Shown: positions 42,383 through 50,395, numbered from the stretch's first letter. The stretch: DNA of 64,000 nt from Streptomyces koelreuteriae (GCF_018604545.1 NZ_CP075896.1:8122001-8186000); one strand, 5' to 3'. The notes: a model not told the origin generated them from the sequence alone. Translations and numbers: made by a program.

Positions 42383-43525
42383 TCAGCCCGAGGGCAGGGT
42401 CGGCTGGATGCGCCGCAGGAACGTCGCGTTGTCCGGTGTCTCGCGCAGCCGCTCCAGAAGGGTCTCCAGACCACCCTGGCCGTCCCGGCCCTGCAACACG
42501 CGCCGCAGGCCGTGCACGGCCGCCAACTCGGCCGGGGGCAGCAGGAGTTCCTCACGGCGGGTGCCGGAGGGTGTGATGTCGACGGCCGGGAACACGCGGC
42601 GGGACGCCGGGTCGCGGCTCAGACGCAGCTCCATGTTGCCGGTGCTCTTCAGCTCCTCGAAGTAGAAGTCGTCGGCCCGGGAGCCGGTCTCCACCAGGGC
42701 GGTGGCGAGGATCGTGAGAGAGCCGCCCTCCTCGGCGGCCCGGGCGGCGCCGAAGAACCGCTTGGGGCCGATCAGGGCGGACGCGTCGACGCCCCCGGTC
42801 ATGATGCGGCCACCGGACGCGGCCGCGTTGTTGTGCGCCCGGCACAGCCGGGTCAGCGAGTCGAGGAGGACGACGACGTCCTCACCGGCCTCGACGCGCC
42901 GCTTGGCCCGTTCGATCACGAGCTCGGCGAGCGCGATGTGCTGCTTGGCGCTGCGGTCGAAGGTCGAGGCGTAGACCTCGCCCCGCACACCGCGCCGCAT
43001 GTCGGTGACCTCCTCGGGCCGCTCGTCGAGCAGCAGCACCATCAGCCGGCTCTCGGGATGGTTGCCGGCGACGGCGGCCGCGAGCTGCTGCAGGATGACG
43101 GTCTTGCCGGTCTTGGGCGGGGCCACGAGGAGTCCGCGCTGGCCCTTGCCGACCGGTGAGATCAGGTCGACGACCCGTCCGGTCGGTCCGGCGGCCGGGT
43201 GCTCCAGACGCAGCCGCTCGTGCGGATGCAGCGGTGTCAGGTCCCGGAAGTGTCGCCGGCCGCGCACTTCGCCCGGCTCACGGCCGTCGACCCGCACGAC
43301 GTCGGTCAGGCCGCGCCGGTCGCCGCGCACGCCCTCGACGAGGTCGCCCTTGCGCAGGCCGTACCGGCGGATCAGCGCGGGGGAGACCGCGAGGTCGGCG
43401 GGCGTGGGCAGGAGGCCCGCCTCGCGCAGATGCCCCTTCCCGGCCGCGTCGATGTCGAGGACGCCGGTCGCGGTCTGGGCCTGGGCCTGCTGCTGGACGG
43501 GTGGGTTTTCGAGTGTGGTGGTCAT
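42383..43525 (-). CDS. rho: Short accessory transcription termination factor Rho
   Basis: This 380-residue Rho-like helicase has a primary RNA-binding-like domain (LRKGDLVEGVRGDRRGLTDV), the linker HFRDLTPLHPHERLRLE, Walker A APPKTGKT, Walker B VVVLLDSLTRL and the secondary RNA-site loop with MTGGVDASAL and PKRFFGAAR. It lacks the N-terminal helical domain, and also the long insertion found in the main actinobacterial Rho proteins. In the Q-loop the lysine I know from E. coli (SGKVLTGG) is arginine (GGRIMTGG), and P-loop Ala is Thr. The ATG at 43525 has GAAAGGA 9 nt ahead. It is probably a second Rho, with the main copy elsewhere in the genome. Confidence 0.88.
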   Translation of the reverse strand: MTTTLENPPVQQQAQAQTATGVLDIDAAGKGHLREAGLLPTPADLAVSPALIRRYGLRKGDLVEGVRGDRRGLTDVVRVDGREPGEVRGRRHFRDLTPLHPHERLRLEHPAAGPTGRVVDLISPVGKGQRGLLVAPPKTGKTVILQQLAAAVAGNHPESRLMVLLLDERPEEVTDMRRGVRGEVYASTFDRSAKQHIALAELVIERAKRRVEAGEDVVVLLDSLTRLCRAHNNAAASGGRIMTGGVDASALIGPKRFFGAARAAEEGGSLTILATALVETGSRADDFYFEELKSTGNMELRLSRDPASRRVFPAVDITPSGTRREELLLPPAELAAVHGLRRVLQGRDGQGGLETLLERLRETPDNATFLRRIQPTLPSG

Positions 43526-43760
43526 GGTGGTGTGTCCTTTCACGGACGGACGGCATGAGACATGCGAAGGGGAGGGGGAGAGAGCCGCGAGGGGAGGGGC
43601 CTGGGGCACGCCTCCGGGCGGCGGGAACAGCACAGCACCGTGGCTACGACGAAGAACGTCCTGCTCAGCGAGGTGGTGCTGGAAATGAAGAGAGAAAGAA
43701 AGAAATGAACTGGCACCGGCGCCCAAAACCGGGGCGTGCACGAGTGCTGTTCGGACTGTA
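43526..43760 (-). promoter_or_regulatory. Long pyrimidine-rich leader of the rho-like gene
   Basis: Read on the minus strand, the region upstream of the start codon is a C/T-rich leader of more than 200 nt. It holds a nearly pure pyrimidine tract complementary to 43684-43710 (a GAAAGAAAGAAATGAA-like run on the plus strand), and more C-rich blocks closer to the start. A TACAGT -10-like hexamer lies at 43760-43755, with a weak -35. Unstructured C-rich RNA is what Rho binds, so autoregulation through this leader is plausible. Confidence 0.5.
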
Positions 43761-43804
43761 CCACGGCGCGAGGTGCCGGGGGAGTGACCTGTGCCTCAGA
43801 AGCC

Positions 43805-44632
43805 TCAGCGGCCGGCCAACAGCCCGTACAGCAGGGGGATCCGCGGTTCGGGCAGCCGCCACCAGCCGGACTCCGTACGGACCATCTGCGGCCAGCGCGG
43901 CCAGGGAAGTTCGTCGCCTTCCCGCAGCCGCCGCACGGTGAGTCCCGCTCCGGTCAACGCGTTGACGACCTCTCCTATTCCGTGCATCCACTCGTAACTG
44001 TCCGTGGCGCCCTCGACGGCCGGGCCGTCCGTGTAGGTGCGGGTCGCGTCCCGGCGTACCGGACCGCCACCGCTCAGGTAGTCATGGCGCAGCAGCAGCT
44101 CGGGGCCTTCGCCCGGAGCCGGTTTCGGGCCGAGGGAGTTGAGGAGGGGGTGGAACTCGACGACGTACAACCGGCCGCCCGGCCGCAGGAGTCGGCCGAC
44201 GACCTCCGCCCATCGGTCCAGGTCGGGCAGATAACACAGGGCGCCCTTGCCGGTGTAGACGACGTCGAACTGCCGCCCGTCCAGGGCCTCGGCGGCGTCG
44301 TACACGTTCGCCTGTACGTAGGTCACGTCCGTCCCGGCCTTCGCGGCGATGCCGGTCGCGGCCGCGATCGACGCCTCGGAGAAGTCGAGGCCGACGGCAC
44401 GGGCCCCGCGCCGGGCCAAGGCGATGGTCTCGGTGCCGAGATGGCACTGCAGATGCAGCACGTCACGCCCGGTCAGCTCGCCGAGGTCCTCCCACTCGAA
44501 GGAGGCGAACCAGCGCTCGGGGTCGAGGTCCTGGTCGAGGCCGTAGAAGCGGCTGGCGAGATGGACGGGTGTGCGGGCGTCCCAGTTGGCCTGGTTGGCC
44601 CGCATCAGCGCGTCGTGCTCGGCGGACGTCAT
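43805..44632 (-). CDS. Class I SAM-dependent methyltransferase
   Basis: This 275-residue protein has a SAM-binding motif I as VLHLQCHLGTETIALARRG and the acidic post-I residue in AVGLDFSEASI. Motif IV-like FDVVYTGKGALCYLPD and LLRPGGRLYVVEF follow. The motif I form with Cys-His instead of the glycine triad is typical of a Streptomyces subfamily with unknown substrate. ATG 44632 is chosen over TTG 44644. The SnoaL-like gene lies 25 bp upstream on the same strand, so the two are likely cotranscribed. Confidence 0.82.
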   Translation of the reverse strand: MTSAEHDALMRANQANWDARTPVHLASRFYGLDQDLDPERWFASFEWEDLGELTGRDVLHLQCHLGTETIALARRGARAVGLDFSEASIAAATGIAAKAGTDVTYVQANVYDAAEALDGRQFDVVYTGKGALCYLPDLDRWAEVVGRLLRPGGRLYVVEFHPLLNSLGPKPAPGEGPELLLRHDYLSGGGPVRRDATRTYTDGPAVEGATDSYEWMHGIGEVVNALTGAGLTVRRLREGDELPWPRWPQMVRTESGWWRLPEPRIPLLYGLLAGR

Positions 44633-44657
44633 GGGGTCATCCAACCAGACGCGTCGC

Positions 44658-45056
44658 TCACACCGAGCGGGCTCGTGCCTCCTCGGCGATCCGCTCGAAC
44701 TGCGCGCCCATGGCCGCCGCGAGCGCCTGCGCCCCCGACAACGGGCGCACCATCACGGTGAATTCGTCGATCAGCCCGTTGTCGTCGACATGGATGAAGT
44801 CGCAGCCGTTGATCTCCCGGTCGCCCACCCGCGCGGTGAACACGAGGGCGTGGTCACGGCCGTCCGCGTCGTTGATCTCGCGCACGTAGCGGAAGTCCTC
44901 GAAGACACCGGCGACGGCGCGCAGGATCGCCGCCGTGATCGCCTTCCCGGCGTACGGCTTGAACACGACCGGGCTGGTGAACACGACGTCCGGCGCCAGA
45001 AGCGCCTCGGCGGCGTCGAGGTCGTCCGCCTCGATGGCCTCACGGAATGCACGCAT
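44658..45056 (-). CDS. SnoaL-like/NTF2-fold protein
   Basis: This 132-residue cone-shaped alpha+beta protein shows AFREAIEADDLDAAEALLAPDV, then VVFKPYAGKAITAAILRAV and a C-terminal strand pair with DEFTVMVRPLSGAQAL. SnoaL-like domains include polyketide cyclases, limonene epoxide hydrolases and ketosteroid isomerases, as well as many proteins without known reaction. Starts at TTG 45074 and ATG 45056 are possible; the second has AAGGCAGG ahead. It diverges from the padR gene, whose product probably controls it. Confidence 0.78.
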   Translation of the reverse strand: MRAFREAIEADDLDAAEALLAPDVVFTSPVVFKPYAGKAITAAILRAVAGVFEDFRYVREINDADGRDHALVFTARVGDREINGCDFIHVDDNGLIDEFTVMVRPLSGAQALAAAMGAQFERIAEEARARSV

Positions 45057-45066
45057 CGAACCTGCC

Positions 45067-45106
45067 TTAGTCAATTTATTGAGTAGGTGCGGATGAGATT
45101 AGTCAA
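45067..45106. promoter_or_regulatory. Divergent SnoaL-PadR control region
   Basis: TTAGTCAA occurs twice in the same orientation (45067-45074 and 45099-45106), 32 bp or about three helical turns apart. TAGTCAAT/ATTGAGTA (45068-45075 and 45078-45085) is a 7-of-8 inverted repeat with a 2-nt centre. On the minus strand TTGACT (45106-45101) and CTCAAT (45083-45078) are 17 nt apart and form the likely SnoaL promoter, whose -10 lies in the inverted repeat. It is a good candidate PadR operator. Confidence 0.6.
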
Positions 45107-45125
45107 CCGCTGTTACCGTGTCCAT

Positions 45126-45689
45126 ATGTCGCTGAAGTACGCCGTCCTGGCCGCTCTCCTGGAGGGAGAGGCCTCGGGCTACGAGCTCTCCAAGGTGTTC
45201 GACGTGTCGCTCGCGAACTTCTGGGCCTCGACGCCGCAGCAGCTCTACCGGGAGCTGGAGCGCCTCGCGGGGGACGGACTGATCGAGGCCAGGGTCGTAC
45301 GCCAGGAACGGCGGCCCGACAAGCGGATGTTCACGCTCACCGAGGCGGGCCGGGCTGATCTGGGCGCGTTCGCCGCCACACCGCCCCGGCGGCCCACCGC
45401 CATCCGGGACGAACTCCTCATCAAGATCCAGGCCATGGACGGCGTGGACCCCGAGGCCACCCGCGCGCTGGTCCAGGAGCGCGAGACCTGGTCCCGTGGC
45501 AAGCTCGCCCGCTACCGGCGCGTCCGCGAACGCCTGCTGGCAGGCCGCAGTGAGGAGGAGTACCTGCGGGAGACCGACCGCGTCGGCCCGTACCTCACCC
45601 TGATGGGAGGCATCGGCTTCGAGGAGGAGAACCTCCGCTGGTGCGAGCGCGTACTCACGGTCCTCAAGCAGCGGGCTCCCCTAGGCTGA
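45126..45689 (+). CDS. PadR-family transcriptional regulator
   Basis: This 187-residue protein starts with the canonical PadR phrase LKYAVLAALLEGEASGYELSK. The recognition helix and wing follow (QQLYRELERLAGDGLIEARVV, then RRPDKRMFTLTEAGRADL), and the C-terminal Vir-like helices mediate dimerisation. The ATG at 45126 lies only 7 nt after a TACCGT -10-like element, so the message may be leaderless; an upstream start at 45087 would add residues foreign to the family. It is divergent from the SnoaL-like gene, the probable target. Confidence 0.88.
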   Translation: MSLKYAVLAALLEGEASGYELSKVFDVSLANFWASTPQQLYRELERLAGDGLIEARVVRQERRPDKRMFTLTEAGRADLGAFAATPPRRPTAIRDELLIKIQAMDGVDPEATRALVQERETWSRGKLARYRRVRERLLAGRSEEEYLRETDRVGPYLTLMGGIGFEEENLRWCERVLTVLKQRAPLG

Positions 45690-45693
45690 GCCG

Positions 45694-46419
45694 ATGTTCA
45701 GCCCCGAAGGTCCCACCCTGCGCGAGCTCGCCGTCCAGGCTCTGTCCTCCGTCGAGCGCGGCTACGACCTCCTCGCGCCGAAGTTCGACCACACGCCCTT
45801 CCGGACACCCGACGCGGTCCTCGACGCCGTCGGATCGGCACTGCGGCGCCTGGGACCCTTCGGCACCGGCCTCGACCTGTGCTGCGGCACCGGCGCGGGC
45901 GTCGGCGTGCTGGCGGGGGTGTGCCGGGAGCGGGTCACCGGCGTCGACTTCAGCGCGGGCATGCTCGACATCGCCCGGGAGCGGGTCCGCCCGGCGGGGC
46001 CGCCGGTCTCCTGGGTCCGGGCGGACGCCCGCGCCCTGCCCTTCGCGCCCGCCTTCGACCTGGTGGTCAGCTTCGGCGCCTTCGGACACTTCCTGCCCCG
46101 TGAACTGCCCGCCCTGTTCGCGCAGGTCCGCTCGGTGCTGCGACCGGGCGGCAGCTTCGCGTTCCCGCTGGTCGCCCCGCCCCGCCCGGGCTCGCTCGGC
46201 TACTGGATGCTGCTCGGCTTCGACACGGTGATGCGGGTGCGGAACGCGCTGTGGCGGCCTCCGTTCGTCATGTACTACCGCGCGTTCCGCTTCGGGGACG
46301 TACAGCGCGAGCTGGCCCGCGCAGGATTCCGGGTGGACCTCCACGCCCTGCCGGAGTTCGGCCCGCGACGCGACGGCAGCCCGCGGGTACGGCTCGTCGT
46401 GGCCCGGCTGCCGGTCTAG
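45694..46419 (+). CDS. Class I SAM-dependent methyltransferase
   Basis: This 241-residue methyltransferase has a clear motif I (GLDLCCGTGAGVGVLAG), an acidic residue after motif I in VTGVDFSAGMLDIARERV, and motif IV FDLVVSFGAFGHFLP. The C-terminal half is hydrophobic (LGYWMLLGFDTVM), suggesting a membrane-near or lipid-like substrate. It starts 4 nt after the PadR stop, so it is cotranscribed with it. Its stop and that of the GntR gene share the palindrome CTAG at 46416-46419. Confidence 0.82.
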   Translation: MFSPEGPTLRELAVQALSSVERGYDLLAPKFDHTPFRTPDAVLDAVGSALRRLGPFGTGLDLCCGTGAGVGVLAGVCRERVTGVDFSAGMLDIARERVRPAGPPVSWVRADARALPFAPAFDLVVSFGAFGHFLPRELPALFAQVRSVLRPGGSFAFPLVAPPRPGSLGYWMLLGFDTVMRVRNALWRPPFVMYYRAFRFGDVQRELARAGFRVDLHALPEFGPRRDGSPRVRLVVARLPV

Positions 46420-47162
46420 TCGGCCCGGCCCGGCAGGGTGAACTCGTAGACCAGCGCGTCCTTCTGGGCGTCCACGACGAGGTCGGTGATCTCCAGCGGG
46501 CGCGCGTACTGGTCGTGCACCTGCCGGGTCACCCGCACCGACGGCGTGCTCGCGAGACGGGTGATGGCGTCGCGGTGATGCAGGGTCAGACCGGCCCGGC
46601 GCATCCAGTCGTAGGCCCGCCGCAGATGGGCCGTCGCCGTGCCGTCGGCGCGGTCGCGGTAGCGGGCCAGCTCCTCGACCTCGGCCAGGGCCACGGCCGA
46701 GAAGGACGTCACGGCGGTCCGCAGTCCGCGTCCGTCGGCGGTCGCGTACCGGTAGGTGTGGACGAGGGTGGGCCGGCCCGGGGCCAGCCCCAGCACCTCG
46801 GCGTGGTCCGGCGGGGGCGGCTCCCAGGTGACGGTGGCGCGCGCCACCGTGCCCGGCGCCGCTGCCGCCGCTCCGACCGGGAAGGCGAGCGAAGCCGGGG
46901 CCTCCACGGGCAGCCCGGACAGCGTGGCATGGCTGCCGCGCCGGTCGGTGGCGACCAGACCGTCTCGGCGCAGCAGCTCCAGCGCCTGCCGTACGGTCTC
47001 CCGGCTGACCCCGAAGTGCTCGGCGAGGCGCCGTTCGCCCGGCAGCCGTTCACCGGGCGGGATGCGGCCCTCGCGCAGCTCGCCGAGCAACTGGGTCGCG
47101 ATCCGCCGGTACAGGGGCTCTTCCTCGGCCGGAGGGTGGTCGTGCGGGGTGGTGCGGGCCAT
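46416..47162 (-). CDS. GntR-family regulator with UTRA domain (HutC subfamily)
   Basis: This 248-residue regulator has the GntR winged helix (REGRIPPGERLPGERRLAEHF, then GVSRETVRQALELLRRDGLV) and a C-terminal UTRA ligand domain with VRVTRQVHDQYARPLEITDLVVDAQ. UTRA ligands range from histidine derivatives to sugar phosphates. The gene lies downstream of the serine hydrolase gene on the same strand, but a DasR-like palindrome at 47227-47238 in the gap suggests its own promoter and autoregulation. The target genes are not evident. Confidence 0.88.
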   Translation of the reverse strand: MARTTPHDHPPAEEEPLYRRIATQLLGELREGRIPPGERLPGERRLAEHFGVSRETVRQALELLRRDGLVATDRRGSHATLSGLPVEAPASLAFPVGAAAAAPGTVARATVTWEPPPPDHAEVLGLAPGRPTLVHTYRYATADGRGLRTAVTSFSAVALAEVEELARYRDRADGTATAHLRRAYDWMRRAGLTLHHRDAITRLASTPSVRVTRQVHDQYARPLEITDLVVDAQKDALVYEFTLPGRAD

Positions 47163-47226
47163 GCCGCGCCTCCTGGTGGTGACGTGCGGTAGTGGTACGG
47201 ACTCGGTGCGCCACCAGATCTAGCAT

Positions 47227-47238
47227 TGGTCTAAACCA
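47227..47238. promoter_or_regulatory. DasR/GntR-type operator upstream of the GntR gene
   Basis: TGGTCTAAACCA differs in a single base from the palindrome TGGTCTAGACCA that forms the core of the dre sites of DasR, itself a GntR/UTRA regulator. It lies 65 nt ahead of the GntR start, and a TAGATC-like -10 is nearby on the minus strand. It may be the regulator's own site or a genuine DasR site. Confidence 0.6.
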
Positions 47239-47292
47239 GACCGGAAGGGTGGCCGGGCGGTTCGGCCGAAACCGGACCGCCCGGGCCCGCCG

Positions 47293-48459
47293 TCACAGCA
47301 CGCTGTACAGGGCGTCGACCAGTGCCGTCTTCCGCGGGTCGTCCGCGATATGAGGCCCCATACGGTTCATCACATACCCCAGGGACACCTCCGCCTCCGG
47401 GTCGGCGAGCCCACAGGAGCCGCCGAAGCCGTCATGACCGAAAGCGCGCGGGTTGGGTCCGTAGGAGCCGTTGGCACCGCTGAGCCACAGCCCGAGCCCC
47501 GCCTCCGTCTCGTGCTCGAACCCGGCGCCGAGCACCAGGTCCCGGCAGCTTCCCTGCCCCTCGCGCGCCCGCTCGGCCGCCTCGGGGGACAGGACGCGGT
47601 GGTCTCCGTACGACCCGCGCCCCGCGAAGACGCCGTAGAGCTCGGCGACCGCGAGCGCGGTGCCGTGCCCGTTCGCCGCGGGAATCTCGGCGGTCCGCCA
47701 CCCGTGGGTCCCGGCCCCGGCGGCGGACACCGGCGGGTTCGTCAGCGCCGCGACCGCCGCCGGGGCCAACTGGGCGAAGACGGCGGCCTGTTCACTGCTC
47801 GCCGCCACCGGCGGCTGGACCAGCTCGGCCACCCGGCCGAAGTCCTTCTCCGGCAGTCCGATGCGGAAGTCGATCCCGAGCGGCGCGGCCACCTCCCGCT
47901 CCAGGAAGGCCCCGGGGCGCAGCCCCGAGACCCGCCGTACGACCTCGCCGACCAGATGGCCGTAGGTCAGCGCGTGATAGCCCGACCGGGTCCCCGGTTC
48001 CCACCAGGGCTGTGTCGCCGCGAGCCGCTGCGTCGTCAGCTCCCAGTCGCAGAGCTGCTCCAGCGAGTGCGGTTCGCGCAGCCCGGCCAGACCGGCCCGG
48101 TGGGACAGCAGATGCCGTACGAGGACCTTCTCCTTGCCCGCCGCCGCGAACTCGGGCCAGTACTCGGCGACCGGCGCGTCGAGGTCCAGCAGTCCCCGGT
48201 CGGCGAGGATGTGCGCGCACAGCGCCACCGGGCCCTTGGTCGTGGACCACACGTTGACCAGCGTGTCCCGCTCCCACGGCCGGGAGCGCTCCGCGTCGGC
48301 CCAGCCGCCCCACAGCTCCACCACCGTCGCCCCGCCGACGGTGACGGCCACCGCGGCGCCCAGCTCGCCCCGCTCCCGGAAGTTCTCCTCGAACGCCCTG
48401 CGTACCGCCGTGAACCGCGCGTCGCAGTGCCCGCGCACCTGTGTCTCGTTCTCGGACAT
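47293..48459 (-). CDS. Serine hydrolase, class C beta-lactamase-like (esterase EstB type)
   Basis: This 388-residue enzyme has the catalytic Ser72-x-x-Lys75 in NVWSTTKGPVAL and the tyrosine motif in SGYHALTYGHLVGEVV. A third motif is probably in the C-terminal FGHDGFGGSCG. The family includes esterases, D-aminopeptidases and true beta-lactamases. The absence of a signal peptide argues against a secreted antibiotic-resistance enzyme and for an intracellular esterase. A TetR-type palindrome lies 64 nt upstream of its start. Confidence 0.85.
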   Translation of the reverse strand: MSENETQVRGHCDARFTAVRRAFEENFRERGELGAAVAVTVGGATVVELWGGWADAERSRPWERDTLVNVWSTTKGPVALCAHILADRGLLDLDAPVAEYWPEFAAAGKEKVLVRHLLSHRAGLAGLREPHSLEQLCDWELTTQRLAATQPWWEPGTRSGYHALTYGHLVGEVVRRVSGLRPGAFLEREVAAPLGIDFRIGLPEKDFGRVAELVQPPVAASSEQAAVFAQLAPAAVAALTNPPVSAAGAGTHGWRTAEIPAANGHGTALAVAELYGVFAGRGSYGDHRVLSPEAAERAREGQGSCRDLVLGAGFEHETEAGLGLWLSGANGSYGPNPRAFGHDGFGGSCGLADPEAEVSLGYVMNRMGPHIADDPRKTALVDALYSVL

Positions 48460-48522
48460 GAGCCCCTCCGCCGACCGTCTCGGGGCCGGGCCGCCATGGA
48501 GAGGCCCGGCCGCGAAGAACGT

Positions 48523-48536
48523 ACCGACTGGTCGGG
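48523..48536. promoter_or_regulatory. TetR-type operator candidate
   Basis: ACCGACTGGTCGGG (48523-48536) has perfect CCGAC/GTCGG arms around TG. Palindromes of this sort are bound by TetR-family repressors in streptomycetes. It lies upstream of the serine hydrolase gene and just beyond the end of the CE7 esterase gene. No TetR gene is present in this window. Confidence 0.45.
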
Positions 48537-48571
48537 ACCGTGCGAAAGCCCGCCCGCGGTGAACGGCCGGA

Positions 48572-49540
48572 TCAGATGTACGAGCGCATCCAGCGCAGCT
48601 TGGCCGCCTCCTGGAAGGGGCCGCCGCCCTCGTGGTCGTTGAAGTCGTACACCTCGATCTCCTTGTCCTCGTGGCTCCAGGCGTTGAATGCCGCGAAGAC
48701 CGTCGAGGGCGGGCAGGTCTGGTCCTCCAGGGCCGCCGAGAAGAGCGCGGGGGCGTTGCCGCGGGCGGCGAAGTGGACGGCGTCGAAGTAGGAGAGCGTG
48801 CGCAGGGCGTCCGCGGCGCGACCGCGGTGCGTCTTGAGATACAGGCCGATCTCCCGGTACGGGTGACGGTCCGTGAGTGTCGCCGCGCGCGGGTAGTCGC
48901 ACAGGAAGGGCACGTCCGGCGCGATGGCCGCCAGGTCGGGGACCAGGCCGCCGACCGCGATCGTGATGCCGCCGCCCTGGCTCGCGCCGACGGCCACCGT
49001 GCGCGTGGCGTCGGTGAGGGGGTGCGAACGGGCCGCTTCCACGGCCCGCACGGCGTCCGTGAACACCCGGCGGTAGTAGTAGTTCTCCGGCGCGTCGATA
49101 CCGCGCGTCATGAAGCCCGGGAAGGCCGGCGCGCCGCCCACCGGGTCCGCCGTACCGCCGCCCGCGCCCCAGGCGCTGCCCTGACCCCGGGTGTCCATCA
49201 CGAAGTGCGCCCGACCCGAGGACGCCCACAGCAGATGCTCGTGCGGCAGTCCGCGCCCTCCGCCGTAGCCGATGAACTCCACGACCAGCGGCAGCGGCCC
49301 GTCCGCCCCGGCCGGCAGCGTCAGCCAGCCCTTGACCGGATGACCACCGAAGCCGGCGAACGTCACGTCAAACACCTGCACGGTGGACAGGCCCGTGTCG
49401 ACCGGTTCGAAGCGGGCGTCCAGATCGTGCTGACGGGCCTCCTGGAGCGTCTTGGACCAGAACGCGTCGAAGTCCTCGGGCTCGGGGGACGCGCTGCGGT
49501 ACTCGCGGAGTTCATCGAGAGGAAGGTCGAACAGGGCCAT
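48572..49540 (-). CDS. CE7-family acetylxylan esterase/cephalosporin-C deacetylase
   Basis: This 322-residue alpha/beta hydrolase removes acetyl groups from small xylo-oligosaccharides and related esters in the cytoplasm. The catalytic triad is Ser187 (VGASQGGG), Asp273 (ALEDQTCPP) and His303 (NDHEGGG). The CE7 signature RGQGSAWG is at about 118-125. CE7 enzymes are usually hexamers whose narrow entrance restricts access to small substrates. ATG 49540 is chosen because homology begins there with ALFDLPLDELREY. No xylanase is nearby, so a xylan role is only inferred. Confidence 0.9.
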   Translation of the reverse strand: MALFDLPLDELREYRSASPEPEDFDAFWSKTLQEARQHDLDARFEPVDTGLSTVQVFDVTFAGFGGHPVKGWLTLPAGADGPLPLVVEFIGYGGGRGLPHEHLLWASSGRAHFVMDTRGQGSAWGAGGGTADPVGGAPAFPGFMTRGIDAPENYYYRRVFTDAVRAVEAARSHPLTDATRTVAVGASQGGGITIAVGGLVPDLAAIAPDVPFLCDYPRAATLTDRHPYREIGLYLKTHRGRAADALRTLSYFDAVHFAARGNAPALFSAALEDQTCPPSTVFAAFNAWSHEDKEIEVYDFNDHEGGGPFQEAAKLRWMRSYI

Positions 49541-49632
49541 GCAGGACCGCCTTGGGTGAGGAACAGCTGAGGAGACAGAGCGGATGATCACACTATGGGG
49601 GCGGTCGGAGGACTCGCCAGGCCTTTTGTGCG

Positions 49633-50217
49633 TCATGCGCCGCGGTGCGTCCACTCCGGTTCCGTCCGGGCCCACGCGCGGTCCCACTCGGCGAGCCTGC
49701 GGCGTAGCGCCACCCGGCGCACGGCGACATGGCCGAGAAGCACCACGAGCACCGCACCGCCCGCGGCACACGTGCCGATGGTGAGGGTGTGCTGCCAGAC
49801 CTCGGTGCCGTCCACCGGCGGGGGCACGTTCCGCCCCCGGGAGTCGAACCAGACGTCCACGACCTCACCCTGCCGGGTGCCCGCCGCGACCCGTGCCGTC
49901 GCGGTGCGGGTCCCCTCGCCCGGCTCCGTCCAGCGCACGGTCGCGCGGAACGCGTGCTGCCCGCCGGCCTCTGCCGACGGCAGCGAGTCGTCCTTCCCGC
50001 CGACGACCTCGGCCCGGACACGGTGCCGCTCGGCGCGCTGCTCCGCCGAGACCGACACCGCCTCGTCATGGGCCCACCAGGCCGCCGCCACGCCCGCCAG
50101 CGGCGCGCCCACAAGCAGCAGGACGGCGACCACCAGCACCGTCCACGCCTCGACGACATCGGACCGGCGCCGCAGCGGACTGCTCCGCAGGCGCCAGCCG
50201 CGCACCCGGGTTCGCAT
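49633..50217 (-). CDS. Two-helix membrane protein of the Rv1733c type
   Basis: This 194-residue protein has a basic N-tail, a first helix (AWTVLVVAVLLLVGAPLAGVAAAWW), an extracytoplasmic domain of about 85 residues and a second helix (AAGGAVLVVLLGHVAVRRVAL). This architecture and the phrase GEVVDVWFDSRGRNVPPP match the actinobacterial Rv1733c-like family, whose function is unknown. It sits alone between the CE7 esterase and the reductase gene; 178 bp lie between it and the reductase. Confidence 0.75.
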   Translation of the reverse strand: MRTRVRGWRLRSSPLRRRSDVVEAWTVLVVAVLLLVGAPLAGVAAAWWAHDEAVSVSAEQRAERHRVRAEVVGGKDDSLPSAEAGGQHAFRATVRWTEPGEGTRTATARVAAGTRQGEVVDVWFDSRGRNVPPPVDGTEVWQHTLTIGTCAAGGAVLVVLLGHVAVRRVALRRRLAEWDRAWARTEPEWTHRGA

Positions 50218-50395
50218 GTCGACCTCCTCGCCGTCACCGCGGCCGCAGGACCGGCCGTGCGGTGGCGGTGCCGCTCCCTCCGCGTCATGCCACGCGAGCG
50301 AGTGCCCGCAGGAGTCGGGTACCCCCTCCGACGCGCATCGATCGCTCGTCGTGGCTCCGGTACGGGGCGCCGGGCCGTCGGTCCGATCCCGGAGA

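Noticed and set aside
39830..43159. Very long open plus-strand frame of more than 1000 codons
   Set aside because: It runs through the GT87 gene in another frame and through the antisense of the carboxypeptidase and rho genes; composition is shadow-like (Arg/Pro/Gly) and no domain is visible.
47293..48459. True beta-lactamase (antibiotic resistance)
   Set aside because: The SxxK and Tyr motifs fit the wider class C-like esterase group, but there is no signal peptide, so a periplasmic or secreted drug-hydrolysing role is not supported.
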